Below the pieces are notes generated by a model. It was not told the origin of the DNA. It made no database searches and was given only the letters and a program-made list of their open reading frames with translations. From Mya arenaria (Eukaryota > Mollusca > Bivalvia > Myida > Myidae): a DNA stretch of 64,000 nucleotides. The DNA lies in contig NC_069126.1 of the NCBI RefSeq assembly GCF_026914265.1, positions 76,573,232 to 76,637,231 on the forward strand, in the 5' to 3' direction. Below are positions 1 to 13,000 of the stretch, in pieces (within the stretch, counting starts at the first letter, position 1; each line of letters begins with the position of its first letter). The translations under genes and the position numbers were made by a program.

Positions 1-17
1 GTCTTTTCGGTAAAATG

Positions 18-376
18 ACAGTATCCGGTGCATTCGGAGCTCCTCGGCCATTTTTTCAAAAACAACCTCGGATGTATATGGACGGTTTACATACTTAAAA
101 AGTGGTACGTTTAAGTCCGCTGCAAATAGATCGCGTAGTAATCTTATTTAGTAGTTAAAATTTATGACTTAACTCTTGGGAATCGTAATTATGTTTGCAA
201 TAATACACTTCACTGGCAATCAATTTAAACTGAGAGCAATGAATACAACTCTTAAACACTACATTTAATTAATGCTTTTATTCAAAAAAATACGGACTAC
301 TTCAACAGATGTACCGGCATACATCCGAGGTTGTTTTTGAAAAAATGGCCGAGGAGTTCCGAATGTATCCGGTGTA
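18..376. mobile_element. MITE with about 55-bp terminal inverted repeats
   Basis: The left arm (about 20-82) and the right arm (about 313-375) are near-exact reverse complements and share the core CTCGGCCATTTTTTCAAAAA. The ~230 bp between them is AT-rich and non-coding. This is the layout of a non-autonomous DNA transposon. The window edge is close, so the target-site duplication could not be judged. Confidence 0.75.
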
Positions 377-500
377 CGAGGACAAACTAACTAGTCTGGA
401 GTTCCTTTCCCTAACACTATCGTTATCGGGACGTACTGTATGAAATATCAGTAAGCAGAGAACCAGACTAACAAACTAACATGCATTTATTTCCCGTTAT

Positions 501-590
501 GATAACCATATAACTAACTAGTTAATTAAGAGGTTAACTAGTTACGTAACTAGTTAACCGCTTGATTAACCAGTTAGATATATGGTTATC
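501..590. repeat. 90-bp near-perfect palindrome
   Basis: The sequence reads almost identically on both strands around the centre TTACGTAA (between bases 545 and 546), with GATAACCATAT at both outer ends and a few mismatches. There is no loop, so it could form a cruciform. Reiterated AACTAGTTA motifs make up most of it. It may be a very short foldback element. Confidence 0.85.
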
Positions 591-780
591 TGGTGGCAGA
601 AGTATGCCACCATAGAACGATAAACTTTGCACTGTGAAGACGATAAAAAATTACTTGGAACGAACCAGGTGCCTTAGTGTAATGTTTATTGTTATTTAAA
701 TGTCAACCTGCCAACCACGCCTAGCTATACTGGCTCCTCTGCTGATAACATCATAGCAAGCATGTAATTTTAGAAGTATT

Positions 781-1629
<849 letters not shown>

Positions 1630-1754
1630 AAGAACTTTCTCTAATATCCTAAAGTTTTCCTGAAAAAGCCGTGTACTTTGCCTTAGATTTCAACTCTGAG
1701 AAATCAGTTGGTCAAGATTTTCAGGAAAACTTTAGGATATTAGAGAAAGTTCTT
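1630..1754. repeat. Perfect 37-bp inverted repeat
   Basis: Arms 1630-1666 and 1718-1754 are exact reverse complements (37 of 37) with a 51-bp spacer. The right arm overlaps the end of the LINE fragment at 1740-2385, so this looks like a foldback duplication at an old LINE end. Transcription would give a stable hairpin. Confidence 0.9.
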
Positions 1755-2385
1755 CCATGTCTATTCTTTCTTTAACGAATTTAATAAAATATTCGTATTT
1801 AAGTTGAGATTGGTTCACCTTACATTTGTAGATATAGTATTTTGCTGTTAATATAATGAAGTTAGTTATTACGGAATAATCTGTTTTGGGCTGTATACCA
1901 AATGATATTGTTTTACAATCAATTAGTTCTGGGATATTATTTTTACTGATTAGATTTTTGATATTTGACCAAAAAACTTGACTATGATGGCACTCCCAGA
2001 ACTAGTGCTTTATTGTTTCGATATTCATGTTACACATATCACAAAGGGTAGATTGGACTATCATACAATTGAAAAGATGTGTTAGTTGGCACTAATCTAT
2101 TGATATACTTATATTGAAATGCTCTATTGTGTCTATAGTACATTTAATGGGATTTAAATATATTGATTTCCAGTCGAGGTCTTTAAATATATTATTCCAT
2201 TTATTTTTAGGTTTATTTATCACTCCTTTAATGGTTTGTTTCATATAATGTTCATATCCATATTTGTTTGTTTTTTTTTTATTCCTAATATTTTGCCAAT
2301 CGATTTGACTTTTGGACTCATGTTTGTATAGTTGCTTTTTTAACGTACGTTTCCATTTATCTGGTTTTAAATAGCAGCTAAACAC
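1740..2385 (-). pseudogene. LINE reverse-transcriptase C-terminal remnant
   Basis: Reading the minus strand from 2385 gives a lysine- and asparagine-rich segment containing KWNNIFKDLDWKSIYLNP. After a frame break near 2100 it continues with CNMNIETIKH, stop, FWECHHS and FWSNIKNLIS, then a further ~60 residues of open frame to about 1740. The Cys/His spacing and the FWECHHS motif fit the zinc-knuckle-like C-terminal region of L1-type clam LINE ORF2. It is dead: there is at least one in-frame stop and one frameshift, and no polymerase core is present here. Confidence 0.75.
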
Positions 2386-2794
2386 CCATTTGGGTACAAT
2401 GAGCTCTTACGTTTCTTAAATACATCTCCTAGCTGTTTCTCAAAAGTTTCTTTTGTGGTCTTAAATCTGACACTGACTAGAATTAGACTTATTTTACAAG
2501 AACATTTATATTCCTATTTCAAATCACATGTGTACATGTACTTTAATGCAATGGCATTTTGTTTTATGATAGTTATTTAATTAACACTGAGTAAATAAAT
2601 AAATATTACTTTTCTTAAATCACATAAATTCTTAATAAATTCTTAATGTTAGGAGGGTTGAATTACACAAGATGTGTGTTTCTGTTAATCGTTTTCACCT
2701 ACACAGGTATAGATGTTATAAAAATCAAAATCTAGATAACAGTTACACATATACATGCAATTACACATATACATGCACATGGCTGTATGTTTTT
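2386..2794. other. No recognisable feature
   Basis: AT-rich spacer. It holds only short imperfect repeats of an ACACATATACATGCA-like motif near 2745-2775. Confidence 0.4.
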
Positions 2795-4060
2795 TTTATT
2801 ATGCCCCCCTTTCGAAGAAGAAGGAGTATATTGCTTTGCACATGTCGGTCGGTCGGTAGACCAAAGCTTGTCCGAGTGATAACTCCACAATTCCTGGACC
2901 TATTGTCATCAAACATGAAGATTAGGCTTAACCAGTAAATGACCCCTATTGATATTAGGGGTCATCGGGTCAAAGGTCAAGGTCACAGTGACCTTAAATG
3001 GTAAAATGTTGTCAAAGCTTGTCCGAGTGATAACTCAACAATGCCGGGACCTATGGTCATAAAACTTAACATGGAGGCTGGGCCTGACCAGCAGTTAACC
3101 CCTATTGATTTTAGGGGGCATCGGGTCAAAGGTCACAGTGACCTTGAATGCTAAAAGCTTGTCCGACTAATAACTTGACATGCCTGCACGCATGACCCTC
3201 AAACTTGACTTGGACGTTGGGCCGAACCAGTAGATGACCCCTATTGATTTTAGGGGTCATCGGGTAAAAGGTCAAGGTCACAGTGACCCTGAATGCTAAA
3301 AAGTTGTCCGAGTGATAACTGGACAATGCATGCACCCATGGCCCTCAAACTTGTCTTGGAGGTTTGGCCTGACAAGTAGATGTCCCTATTGATTTTAAGT
3401 GTCATCTGTCAAGGTGAAGGTCACAGTGACCTTGAACGTGAAAATGATGACAAAGCTTCTCCGAGTGATATCTCAACAATGCCTGGACCTATAGTCATCA
3501 ATCCTTACATGGAGGCTGGGCCTGACCAGGAGATGACCCCTATTAATTTTAGGGGTCAAGGTCACAGTGACCTTGAATGCGAAAATTTTGTCCGAGTGAT
3601 AACTCGGCAATGTGCCCTTGAACGCAAAAAGCTTTTCTGTGTGATAACTCAACAATGCCTGCACCCATGGTCTTCAAACTTCACATTTGGGTCGGAGGTG
3701 ACCAGTAGATGACCCCTATGGATTTTGAGGTCAACGGTCAAGGTCAAAACTCATATTGGTCATTAAAATGACGTCATATTTACCTATTCCCTGCTGCTAA
3801 GAGAATACATGTTTATCTGCAAATATCAGTCATGATCTGAACATGATTAAAAACTGTACCAAATATCCTCACACTTTGAATGGTTATAATCTTAAAACTG
3901 CCTGAAAGCATCTTATGGCAATGACAAAGCAGCTGTCGTTTCGGTCCATGCATATTTCATTCAATTGTCCAAATATTCTTGACAACATGGCGCTCAGGGG
4001 GAGGATAATGTTTGACAAACATTTCTTGTTACAGCTGTATTGCACTGATAGGAGGAAGTT
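2795..4060 (+). repeat. Dispersed clam repeat with internal ~140-bp units carrying GGTCA palindromes
   Basis: It begins near TATTATGCCCCC and ends near GATAATGTTTGACAAACA. The inside is a chain of ~120-160-bp imperfect units. Most units contain AAGGTCACAGTGACCTT followed by a variant of 'TTGTCCGAGTGATAACT'. A longer inverted relative lies at 13575-15395 with matching ends, so both belong to one mobile family. The short ORFs are by-products of the units and share no protein pattern. Outer ends are approximate. Confidence 0.8.
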
Positions 4061-4180
4061 GTTGCATAATTGTTGTTTTCTTCCACAAAAATCAAATGGC
4101 CATTTTAAGTTTAGGAAAGATGTGATTTATGTACACTTTGTTATTGTCATGGTAACAACAAAACTGTAAGGTAACCTAAA

Positions 4181-4842
4181 GATACAACTTTATATGTATG
4201 CGTATGCATGGACTCATGGGCAAAATGTTTAAATGGTTAAATTCATGTATAAATGGTAATTAAATTATTAAATATTTTTAAAATTGGAAAATGTAGTTGT
4301 GATACTTTAAATTATAAGTAATACTATGGAATGCGAATGTTACGTATCAAGTTCCGTTGTCCCTACCAGATTTATAAATATTTCTTTGGTATCTGTAATA
4401 TGTGTTCATTTCTCATACAATCATGCAAGAGAGTTAATGCAAACACTTGCAAATCTCCTACGCAGTGATCTCCAGCTATAGCTAGATTTCAGCTTTATAA
4501 ACTTTATATAAACTTTTTTTATAAATGTTTTTTCTTCTCTCTTTTTTGAATAGTTATCGAAGTTCAATTATTCAAGGTGCATTGAGGTTAAACTAAAAAA
4601 AAATATTTAAAAGTAAAAATAATTTACAAAATATCTATGGTCATGTGATTGTCAAGGTGGCAGTGATTACTGTTCTGAGTTATGATCCTTGCTTAACATG
4701 GGTGTACTGTCTCTGGTAAAGTTGCCTTTGAATATCTTGAAAGGTTTTTGAGTTATTTTTTGTTAATAAAGGAGCATAATTTGACAATAATGAAAGTCAG
4801 AGTTCATGGGCCTTGCTATACATGAACATATGTCCTACGTTT
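4181..4842. other. No recognisable feature
   Basis: AT-rich non-coding DNA between two dispersed repeats. Confidence 0.4.
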
Positions 4843-6540
4843 CTAGCTCACCTGAGCACAAAGTGCTCAAGGTGAGCTATTGTGATCGGTATATGTCCGG
4901 CGTCTGTCGTCCGTTGTCTGTTGTCCGTCGTCCAGCGTCAACAATTGCTTATAAATATCATCTTCTCCTAAACCGCTTAGACAATTTTATTGAAACTTTA
5001 TAGGAATAATCCTTGGTTGGTGCTCTTTCAAAATTGTTCAAAGAAATTAATTCCATACAGAGCTCTGGTTGCCATGGCAACCTAAAGGAAAACTACAAAA
5101 CGTTTCTTGACAAAAACCATGAGGCCTAAAGCTTAGATATTTGGTGTGTAACATTGTCTAGTAGTTGTCTACCAAGTTCTTTATTATGCCCCTGGGGGTC
5201 AAAATTGGCCCCACCCCGTGGGTTACAAGTTCACTATAAATACATTTTGTTAAAATCTGATAGTTATGTAAAGTTTACTCTTGAAGCAAGGGCAGCAAAT
5301 CTTGCTATATGGTCTCCCTTTCTATTGGAAATTGCACTGTCTATTCTTAGTTGTCTATTTATAGTAACAAGGGAATATATTTTATATTTTATTAATTCTT
5401 CAAAGTAGTCCTTTCTAAGGTAATAATTGTTCTTTTTATAGGTTTATCGGTTAAAGTAATTATTATAGCTCTTTATTTTCTTGAATAATTTCATTTTTAC
5501 TCAATGATAAATTTAATAATCAGACTTTTCCATTGAACTACATATAGACCATTGTAAGGTACCATCTTATCTTTTACGTGGCTAGTGAATACACCTTATA
5601 TATATACAAGAATGTTAATACTGTTTTTATACGGAAAGTTGTGTTGGATGGATGAAAGGACATTGATAATTGAAGTTATTACATGTGTAGTTTTATCAAA
5701 TCCTCAAAGTTCATTGATTTTATTGGATGGTGCACTGTCTGTCGTTCTTGTGTCTGTACTTAACAAAATGACTTGTGAACACCAACTTATTCCTCTGTGG
5801 TCAAAACTGGCGATGCCATGAGGTTTCCTGTGGACTTATATAGGGTATTCTTGAAAATCTTCTTGTCTGAAACCGCTAGGCCCAGACCTTTAAACATTTG
5901 TTACAAGCATCCTATAGTGGTCCTCTACCAAGATTGTGCAAATAATGACCCTGGGGTCAAAGTCGGTCCCACCCTTTTTGACCTACTGTCTTATTTTTGA
6001 AACTACAGCAAAGAAATTTTGACCATGTTAACAATTCTGTAAACAAATAACAATGTTGTGCTTGGATGACCTTGTCTGTGACCTGTTGACCTCCTTTCTT
6101 ATTTTTGAAGCTACAGCAATGAAATTTGGACCATCTGTAGGGTTTTGAAAACAAATATCAATGTTGTCCTCGGATGACCTTGACTGTGACTTTTTGACCT
6201 ACTTTCTTGTTTTTGAAGCTGCAACAATGACATTTAGACCATGTGTACAGTTTTGAAAAAAATATCAATGCTGTGATTGGATGACCTTAATTGTAACTGT
6301 TTTACCTTTCTTATTTCTAAAGTCCGTTATGAAATTTCGAGCATGTGTACAGTTTGAAAACATATATCAAAATTGACATTGTCAGGTGACCTTTTGACCT
6401 ACTTTCTTATATCTGAAGCTACAGTTTTGAGATTTGAACCATATGTACAGCTTTGAGAACACATATCAAGCTATATTGATTACAAAGGTGAAACACATTT
6501 ACTCAGGTGAGCGATTTAGAGCCATCATGGCCCTCTTGTT
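4843..6540 (+). repeat. Dispersed clam repeat, 'CTCACCTGAGC' family
   Basis: It opens with AGCTCACCTGAGCACAAAGT, which can fold on itself with the following CTCAAGGTGAGCT, and closes near 6535 with ACTCAGGTGAGCGATTTAGA and CATGGCCCTCTTGTTTT. The last ~550 bp hold imperfect ~115-bp units built around 'TGACCTACTTTCTTATTTTTGA'-type sequence. Partial relatives in opposite orientation lie at 8686-9460 and 20140-20410. Probably a non-autonomous element; no transposase is visible. Confidence 0.75.
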
Positions 6541-6765
6541 TTAAGTTATGGCCAATATTTAAGTTACTGCATGCTGCCACCAATTACAAAAACACACAAG
6601 CTTAACATCAAGAAAAGAAATTTATTAACACTAAAAACTTGCATAACAATTCTAGAATTGACAGCAAAGCACTATTTAAAATATTGCCTTACCAATAGGT
6701 AAAACATTTTATCTTGGCTATCATTGTACATGTACATTATAATAACATCAAGTAATGAGACAAAC

Positions 6766-7190
6766 ACAAGGCCCTAATATCACAACAAATACTCAAGTCA
6801 AATCTCAATCTCAGTCTCACCTCATTTTACCAAATAAAAGCATAGTATGATTCAAAATCTGACATATTTTCTCATAGAATGTGTTATTAAAAAACTTCTG
6901 TCAATAAATCGAAGAAAACTTAGTCTAGAGCAAAAAGTATACTTGAGTATAAATCAGTATACTTGAGTAAAAAACCTTGAGTTGTACAACAATAACATTT
7001 TATGCTATAGAATTGTATTTCTTCTTCATATTGACCAATGTTTCTTATTTACACATTCTATGAGAGAATGAGCATTTAAAAGGGTGTCAAAACATACACA
7101 ATTTTCAATAACTTTTATGTTATGTGGTAAAATGAGTTGAGTCTGAGATTGATATCTGACTTAAGTATTTTTGTGATACTGGGGCCCGAT
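6766..7190. mobile_element. MITE with long imperfect terminal inverted repeats
   Basis: The left end AAGGCCCTAATATCACAA and the right end TTGTGATACTGGGGCCC are imperfect reverse complements. The similarity extends ~130 bp inward, with matching segments around TCAATCTCAG / CTGAGATTGA and CTCATAGAATG / CATTCTATGAG. The centre is AT-rich with no ORF. Confidence 0.75.
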
Positions 7191-8685
7191 AAAAACTAGA
7201 TTACTATGTATATTACTTGTATGTATGGCATACATTTTGTATTTACATATGATTAGCAATATCAGCAGCAGTTATAAACACTTATACTTGAAAAGTGATC
7301 CAATAAAGAAGTAAAAAGCGTATACAGTATTTTATGAAAATCAGTTATGCATTATATATAAAATTCTGGTTATACGATAATGGACGCACAAGATTTCATA
7401 ATAACAAATTCACCAGTTAATTTCATGCAGAAACAAATTTGCATACAAACAAGTTATGTCCAATGGCCCGTTTCAGTAAATGATCTCAGTCCTAACTTCG
7501 TTAGTCTTACATCAGTAGAAACATAAAAGATGTCAGCAACGTCATTTTTTTTCAATAACTTGATGTTCATTTTTAGTACTGGCTTAAGTTCCATTCACAC
7601 TGATATGAACAAAATAACACAAATATGACACATAATTTCAACTTCCGACTATATATTCTACTTAGATCTTTATTGAAATGGGCTACCGTTAACACCATTT
7701 CTTTCATGCTTTCCAGTGGTTTAATGAAAGGTAAAGGTGGATTTTATCCTGATAAATTTATCGTATGAAACAATGAGTTTATCCAAATACAATTTCACTG
7801 TTTTTCTCATTTTAGACCATTTCACAGTTAAAATATGAATGCACACAGTGTTGGGCATAAAATCAATGGCATCATTTCTGGTATGACGTCATTTGGCTTA
7901 AATTTGGTGCAATGTTCCAATTAAATATCAATTTTTAATTAATTTTCATGTACATGTATTATAAGCATGAAATAAAAAAGTTTTTGTTTGTTTCAGTGTT
8001 AACCTAATGAACAACAAAGGTAACATTTCGTTACAAACCACTCCTGTAATATAACTTTTGGGACTCACTTGGTTAAATATATAGCTATCATACTCTGAAA
8101 AAATACAAGTATCCACTATATTCTAAATAAACATCTATGACTAGCAAATCTAACTGTTTAAAGTTATATTTCAAACATGTACAACTAGTTATATATAACA
8201 GTTCACACAAAAATATGGAGTATTACACCAGTACACCTGAGATAACATGCTGGAATGTTGTAAGTCAGTGATTAGTGTCTGTACTGTGACAATAGTACAT
8301 TTGTGTATCTGTACTGTGACATACAATATGTACTAAGACATTAGTGTATGTACTAGCTTAGGATCAAAATCTTTTATGAAAAACAAAAAAATCTTTGAAT
8401 AGATGAAGTAGATTACGGGTAGTAATTCTTACATTACATTGTCTAATGATGAAGAATTAATGAGCTTTTTCTGCAAATGATTGTATGATTTGTATCAATT
8501 AACAATACATGTATAAGGATTCAGATACAAACATTTCATGGATATATTCAGCTTTTCCATCCATAACTTAGCAGTCTTATTTATCAGTCTAAAGAGGAAG
8601 TGGGATGTAAGTAGCGATCAGCATGTTTTTACCAATCAAATGTTCCCTTAAGATTTAAGCATGCACTATGTGACATGTTCAAACA
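7191..8685. other. No recognisable feature
   Basis: About 1.5 kb of AT-rich sequence with scattered stops in all frames. I see no exon-like segment, RNA gene or clear repeat. Confidence 0.45.
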
Positions 8686-9460
8686 AGAGGCCCATGAGGG
8701 TCCTTAATCGCTCACATGAATGAGTTTGTTGGTTTATGGCAATGCAACAATGCAACTAAGAATTAAACTATGATCTAGTATTGTCAAATGTTGCAGTGGT
8801 TAAGGTCATCCAAGCACATTATTGATATTTGTTTTCAAAACTGTACACCCGGTCCAAATTTTATTGCTGAAGCTTCAAAAATCATAAAGTAGGTCAAAAT
8901 GTCACAGTATAGCTTATCCTAGGGTCTGGGCCAAGCAGTTTTAGACAAGATAATTTTCAAAGTTTGTCTTATATAGATCTATAGGGTATTGTAACCCTCC
9001 GGGGGGTAATTTGAACAAACTTGATAGAAGACTACTATATGGTGCTTCATACAAAATTTCAACGGTCTGGGCCTTGCAGTTTCAAATAAGAAGATTTTCA
9101 ATGATTTCCCCATATAATTCTGAAAGAAACTTGTGACCCCCGCGGCAGGACCACTTTGGACCCCAGGGGCATTATTTGAACAAACTTGGTAGATGACCAC
9201 TAGAAAATGTTACACACCAACTCTCTAAGCTCTAGGCCTCATGTTTTATGTCAAGAAGATTTTTATTTTTAGTTGCCATGGCAACCAGAGTTCTGCATGG
9301 AAATAATTTCTTTGAACCAACTTGAAAGGGCACCATCCAAGGAACATCCCTAAAGTTGGTGGTTTAGGAAGACATGTCGTTCGATCAATTGTTGATTGAT
9401 GGATGCTTGACAGACACCAGACAGACACCGGATGGTGGGCAATGGGAATATTCACAATAA
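8686..9460 (-). repeat. Partial copy of the 'CTCACCTGAGC' clam repeat
   Basis: On the minus strand this matches the family seen at 4843-6540. ACAAGAGGCCCATGAGGG and a nearby GCTCAC lie at one end. Segments meaning 'gaccactatagg' and 'ccccaggggcattatttgaa' lie inside, along with a GTTGCCATGGCAACC palindrome shared with the other copy. Internal deletions have shortened it to under half the length. Confidence 0.65.
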
Positions 9461-9884
9461 CTCAATTGAGCACTACATGCAACACCACTCAAAAATGTAT
9501 GCACTACTTTCTGCTGATGGCCATGAATGTCCTAGGAGTGATTTTGTACCTAGGTGACATTTTCAACAGTGTACTTAGTTCATGTATAACATTTAAAAAT
9601 AATTTTCTCTACAGCGGTATGAATTCTTATAACAAGCAGCTAAGGCGAGAACTGGACAGTGGTCAGTTGAGTGACCACACATTCGGTGGTCTCTTCTTTA
9701 CCCCACATGTTAAGTCCTTCAACAGAAAAACCTTGTCATTGCTGTTATTTCAGCCTTGACATGCTGCATGAAGATGAGCAGCTGATGATATGACTCATCA
9801 ATCATTGGTCTATTGAGTGTAGAGTAGCTTTTCTCTTGACCCATTACTAAGTCAGTAGAACTTCACTATTACATGCGCTCTTGT

Positions 9885-9960
9885 GGCTACTTGCTCTAGA
9901 GCTGCATGATGACTCAGTAGACAAGATCTGATGGGATGAATAGACAATGGTCAGTGGAGT
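9885..9960 (-). pseudogene. Decayed copy of the terminal exon of the NDT gene
   Basis: The plus-strand block GGCTACTTGCTCTAGAGCTG at 9889 resembles GGCTACTTGATCTGGAGCTG in the real last exon at about 10057. About 60 bp further on, both carry a GTCAG..AG.AACCAC motif. The spacing is conserved but the reading frame is not. A weaker third trace (GGTCAGTTGAGTGACCACACA) lies near 9661. These look like tandem duplicates of the gene's 3' end inside its 3' flank. Confidence 0.45.
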
Positions 9961-10042
9961 AACCACCAGACAAACTACACATCCAACCAGATTGACTCCA
10001 CACATGCTGGTGGTACTTTTGTATGTGTCAGTCATGAAAGCC

Positions 10043-13000
10043 TCAACATTTCAATTGGCTACTTGATCTGGAGCTGCATAAGGTCGGAGTAGCATGCATT
10101 GGGTGTGATGGCATGACATCAGTCAGCATAGCAACCACACAGTTAGTGGCCTCAAGGATGTTGTCGAAGAGGGGGACACCCTCACGACTAGCGAGGTCAC
10201 ACAGGTAGTCCCGACCTCGGTTGTAGTCCTTGATGGCACAGGGGGATAACTGCAAGGAAAATAAGTATTGATGTTAAATAATCTTCCATGTAACACTAGG
10301 ACCATGACGATTAAATTTACAACAAACAGTTGAATAAACATGACAGCTTTTAATTTGTAACTTAAGGAAGGGCTAGAAACATTGAAAGACTAACCTACTT
10401 GTGACAAACAAAAAGACACGGATAAATTTCTTTTACTCAATTTATCTAATAATATCAGCCTTTTTAGGACGATAGATTGTTGCAAAACTTTCACACAGAT
10501 CATTGGTAAAGACATGTACATCTGCATTGTGTACAAATAAATCCACTTGTAACGAAGCTCCACGGGACATTCGGAAATTGTCTGTTATAACCCGTCTTTG
10601 CTTCATCCAATATATGGAATAATTTCCTTATAAAAGATATCTGTATGTGAAAATGAAATATATGACCAACAACTCCAATAACATGCTTGTATTAAGGTAT
10701 TGCGTATAAAAAATGAACAGTTTGTCTGTAGAGATTTTTTTAAAGATACTATAACCATAATTATTATCATAGACATTTTCTCTACAATAAATTCATGTCT
10801 ATATATGGCTGGGTATTCATGTCACAATCAATCTATACATAAAACTGGGCAATAAATGCATATTTCATACAGACATAAAGGTTTTTTTTGTATTCATAAT
10901 AGGAATTTTTATTTTCGGAGCTTATCTTTACGAGATGTGCTACAAACAAAAATTGCATGTATATTGCATAGATTTCATACACTATGTATATACAGTTGAA
11001 CACCGAAATCGTAGGGACACAAAAAATTATTTTGAAAAAGCGATATTTCGGATCAAGAATTTTCAGAAATTGTCAGTTACACGTTACCAATAAGATACAT
11101 TAGTTTGAGTGATCATTCGTATACATGTTTATTGAATTATTGTTTAATAAATGACAAATAATTCATTATTATACTTCTGTATTAAAACAACATTCAACAA
11201 TTAAAACAAAATGCCAGCACATGTATGCAAGTCGTATCCGCCCGGGTTGGTTACCGCGCCATTCTCCGAACTGTTCGGAAGCAGCTCGAGTGAGCAAATT
11301 TGTGACGATCAAATCTGATGAGGTATTTTCGAATGATATTTAGTTTGTGTTAACCAGCAATTATATACACACTACATCACCCAAATGAATCGCTCATTTT
11401 CTGACATCGATGCTTGTAACATATGCATGCTCAATGCGCTAACTGTGCTCCATTGTCACCTCAAGCCGATGCCCAAGTGCATTCCCCTTATGGTGTGAAA
11501 AACTATGAGATGATCAAGTTCAAAATAAGGATTGATATATCGGTGTGAAATACCAAATTGGGACCGTAATTTTTACTTCGAAATAGCAATTTTTTCGGAA
11601 TAGCGATTTCAGATTATAGATTAAAAATTTAGTTAAACAAAGGATTAATAAAATCGGGACCAAAAAATAATTTCGAAATATAATTTCAGATGAACGGTGT
11701 TCGAAAAAGTGGTGTTCAATTGTATGTGTTAAAACAGGCATTTTTTCACAAGTCATCGTCAATATTAAGCAAGTGAACTTCATTTGTCAGAGAAATGTGA
11801 AGTAGAAAATGATTTTTTATAATTATAATTATAACACTAAAATTCCATTTGAAAAAAAAAGTAGTTTCATTTTTTTATTTCATAAAGAAGGATAAAAAGC
11901 AGGCCTACAAGATATATTCATTGCATCTAGAGTTCCATCCGGAGTTATTATAATCATAGTTTACTGTACTCAATTTAAAAAAGCAAATCATATCTGAGAG
12001 CGAGTGTTATGTGATATTGCTACTGTACCTGTTCACCATTCATGCTAGCATTGTCGGGGATCTTTTCCACACAGATCACCATCCTACACCCCTTCCCGAT
12101 GTAGTAACCAGCCTTAAATTGGAGCATACACATGTTTGTATTGGTAAATAATATCCAACTACAAATGCTTTCATACTTTATATTAAAATTTACCCCTGAG
12201 CTTTTAAAAACTTATTACCTTATGGTGCACATTTCTACTTCACTGTTATTAGACACATATCTCCATATTTGCAAAAACATACTGCAATCCACATCCACAT
12301 GTTGTTTTTTTCTGAGCAACATATACTTTTTTCCCATAGGTGAAAATAGAATTCCCAATTTCTGTTTTGAACTGTTATGAAATTTGGTTCATCAAAAAAT
12401 CAACCAATGGGAGAATAGGTGTATCCTTAAAGAAACAACTATTTTCCAATATATTCTCATTTCTGTCTATTTTTTAAAGCATACTTGTTCATTTCTAAGC
12501 AAATTAGGTATTCACAATTAAATTAAAAAAATAAGAATTTTCTTCCCAAAAAGTAAGGCAAGAAGACAATCGCAAAATTGTTAATAAAACACTGACATTA
12601 TATATTTATAATACATCATCTTCATAAACATCCGTGGAACAAGACTTAGTCTTGCATTACAATCTCTTGTTGAAGTTGCCTGGTTATGCATGATTATAAG
12701 TAAGGGCTATTCTAGTAAAACATATAACCCATGGGGGAAAGGCAATTATTTTCTTAGTATATGGGTGGAAGTCTTTTTCGCTAACTTGGACCCAAAAGGG
12801 TAAATTTGCTTCTATAGGGGGTGGCATAATTTAAAAGTGCCTTCCCCCAGGGGGTTAAATGGTTAAATGGAATAGCCCTAAACAAAGATATTTGTGTTGG
12901 TTTTATCCCAAGAAACACAATACCTCACACATGGAGCCTAGTGAGCGCCTATCTTTGGCAGTGTTATAGAATAGCAGACGGCACTTTTCCCTGAGTGCGA

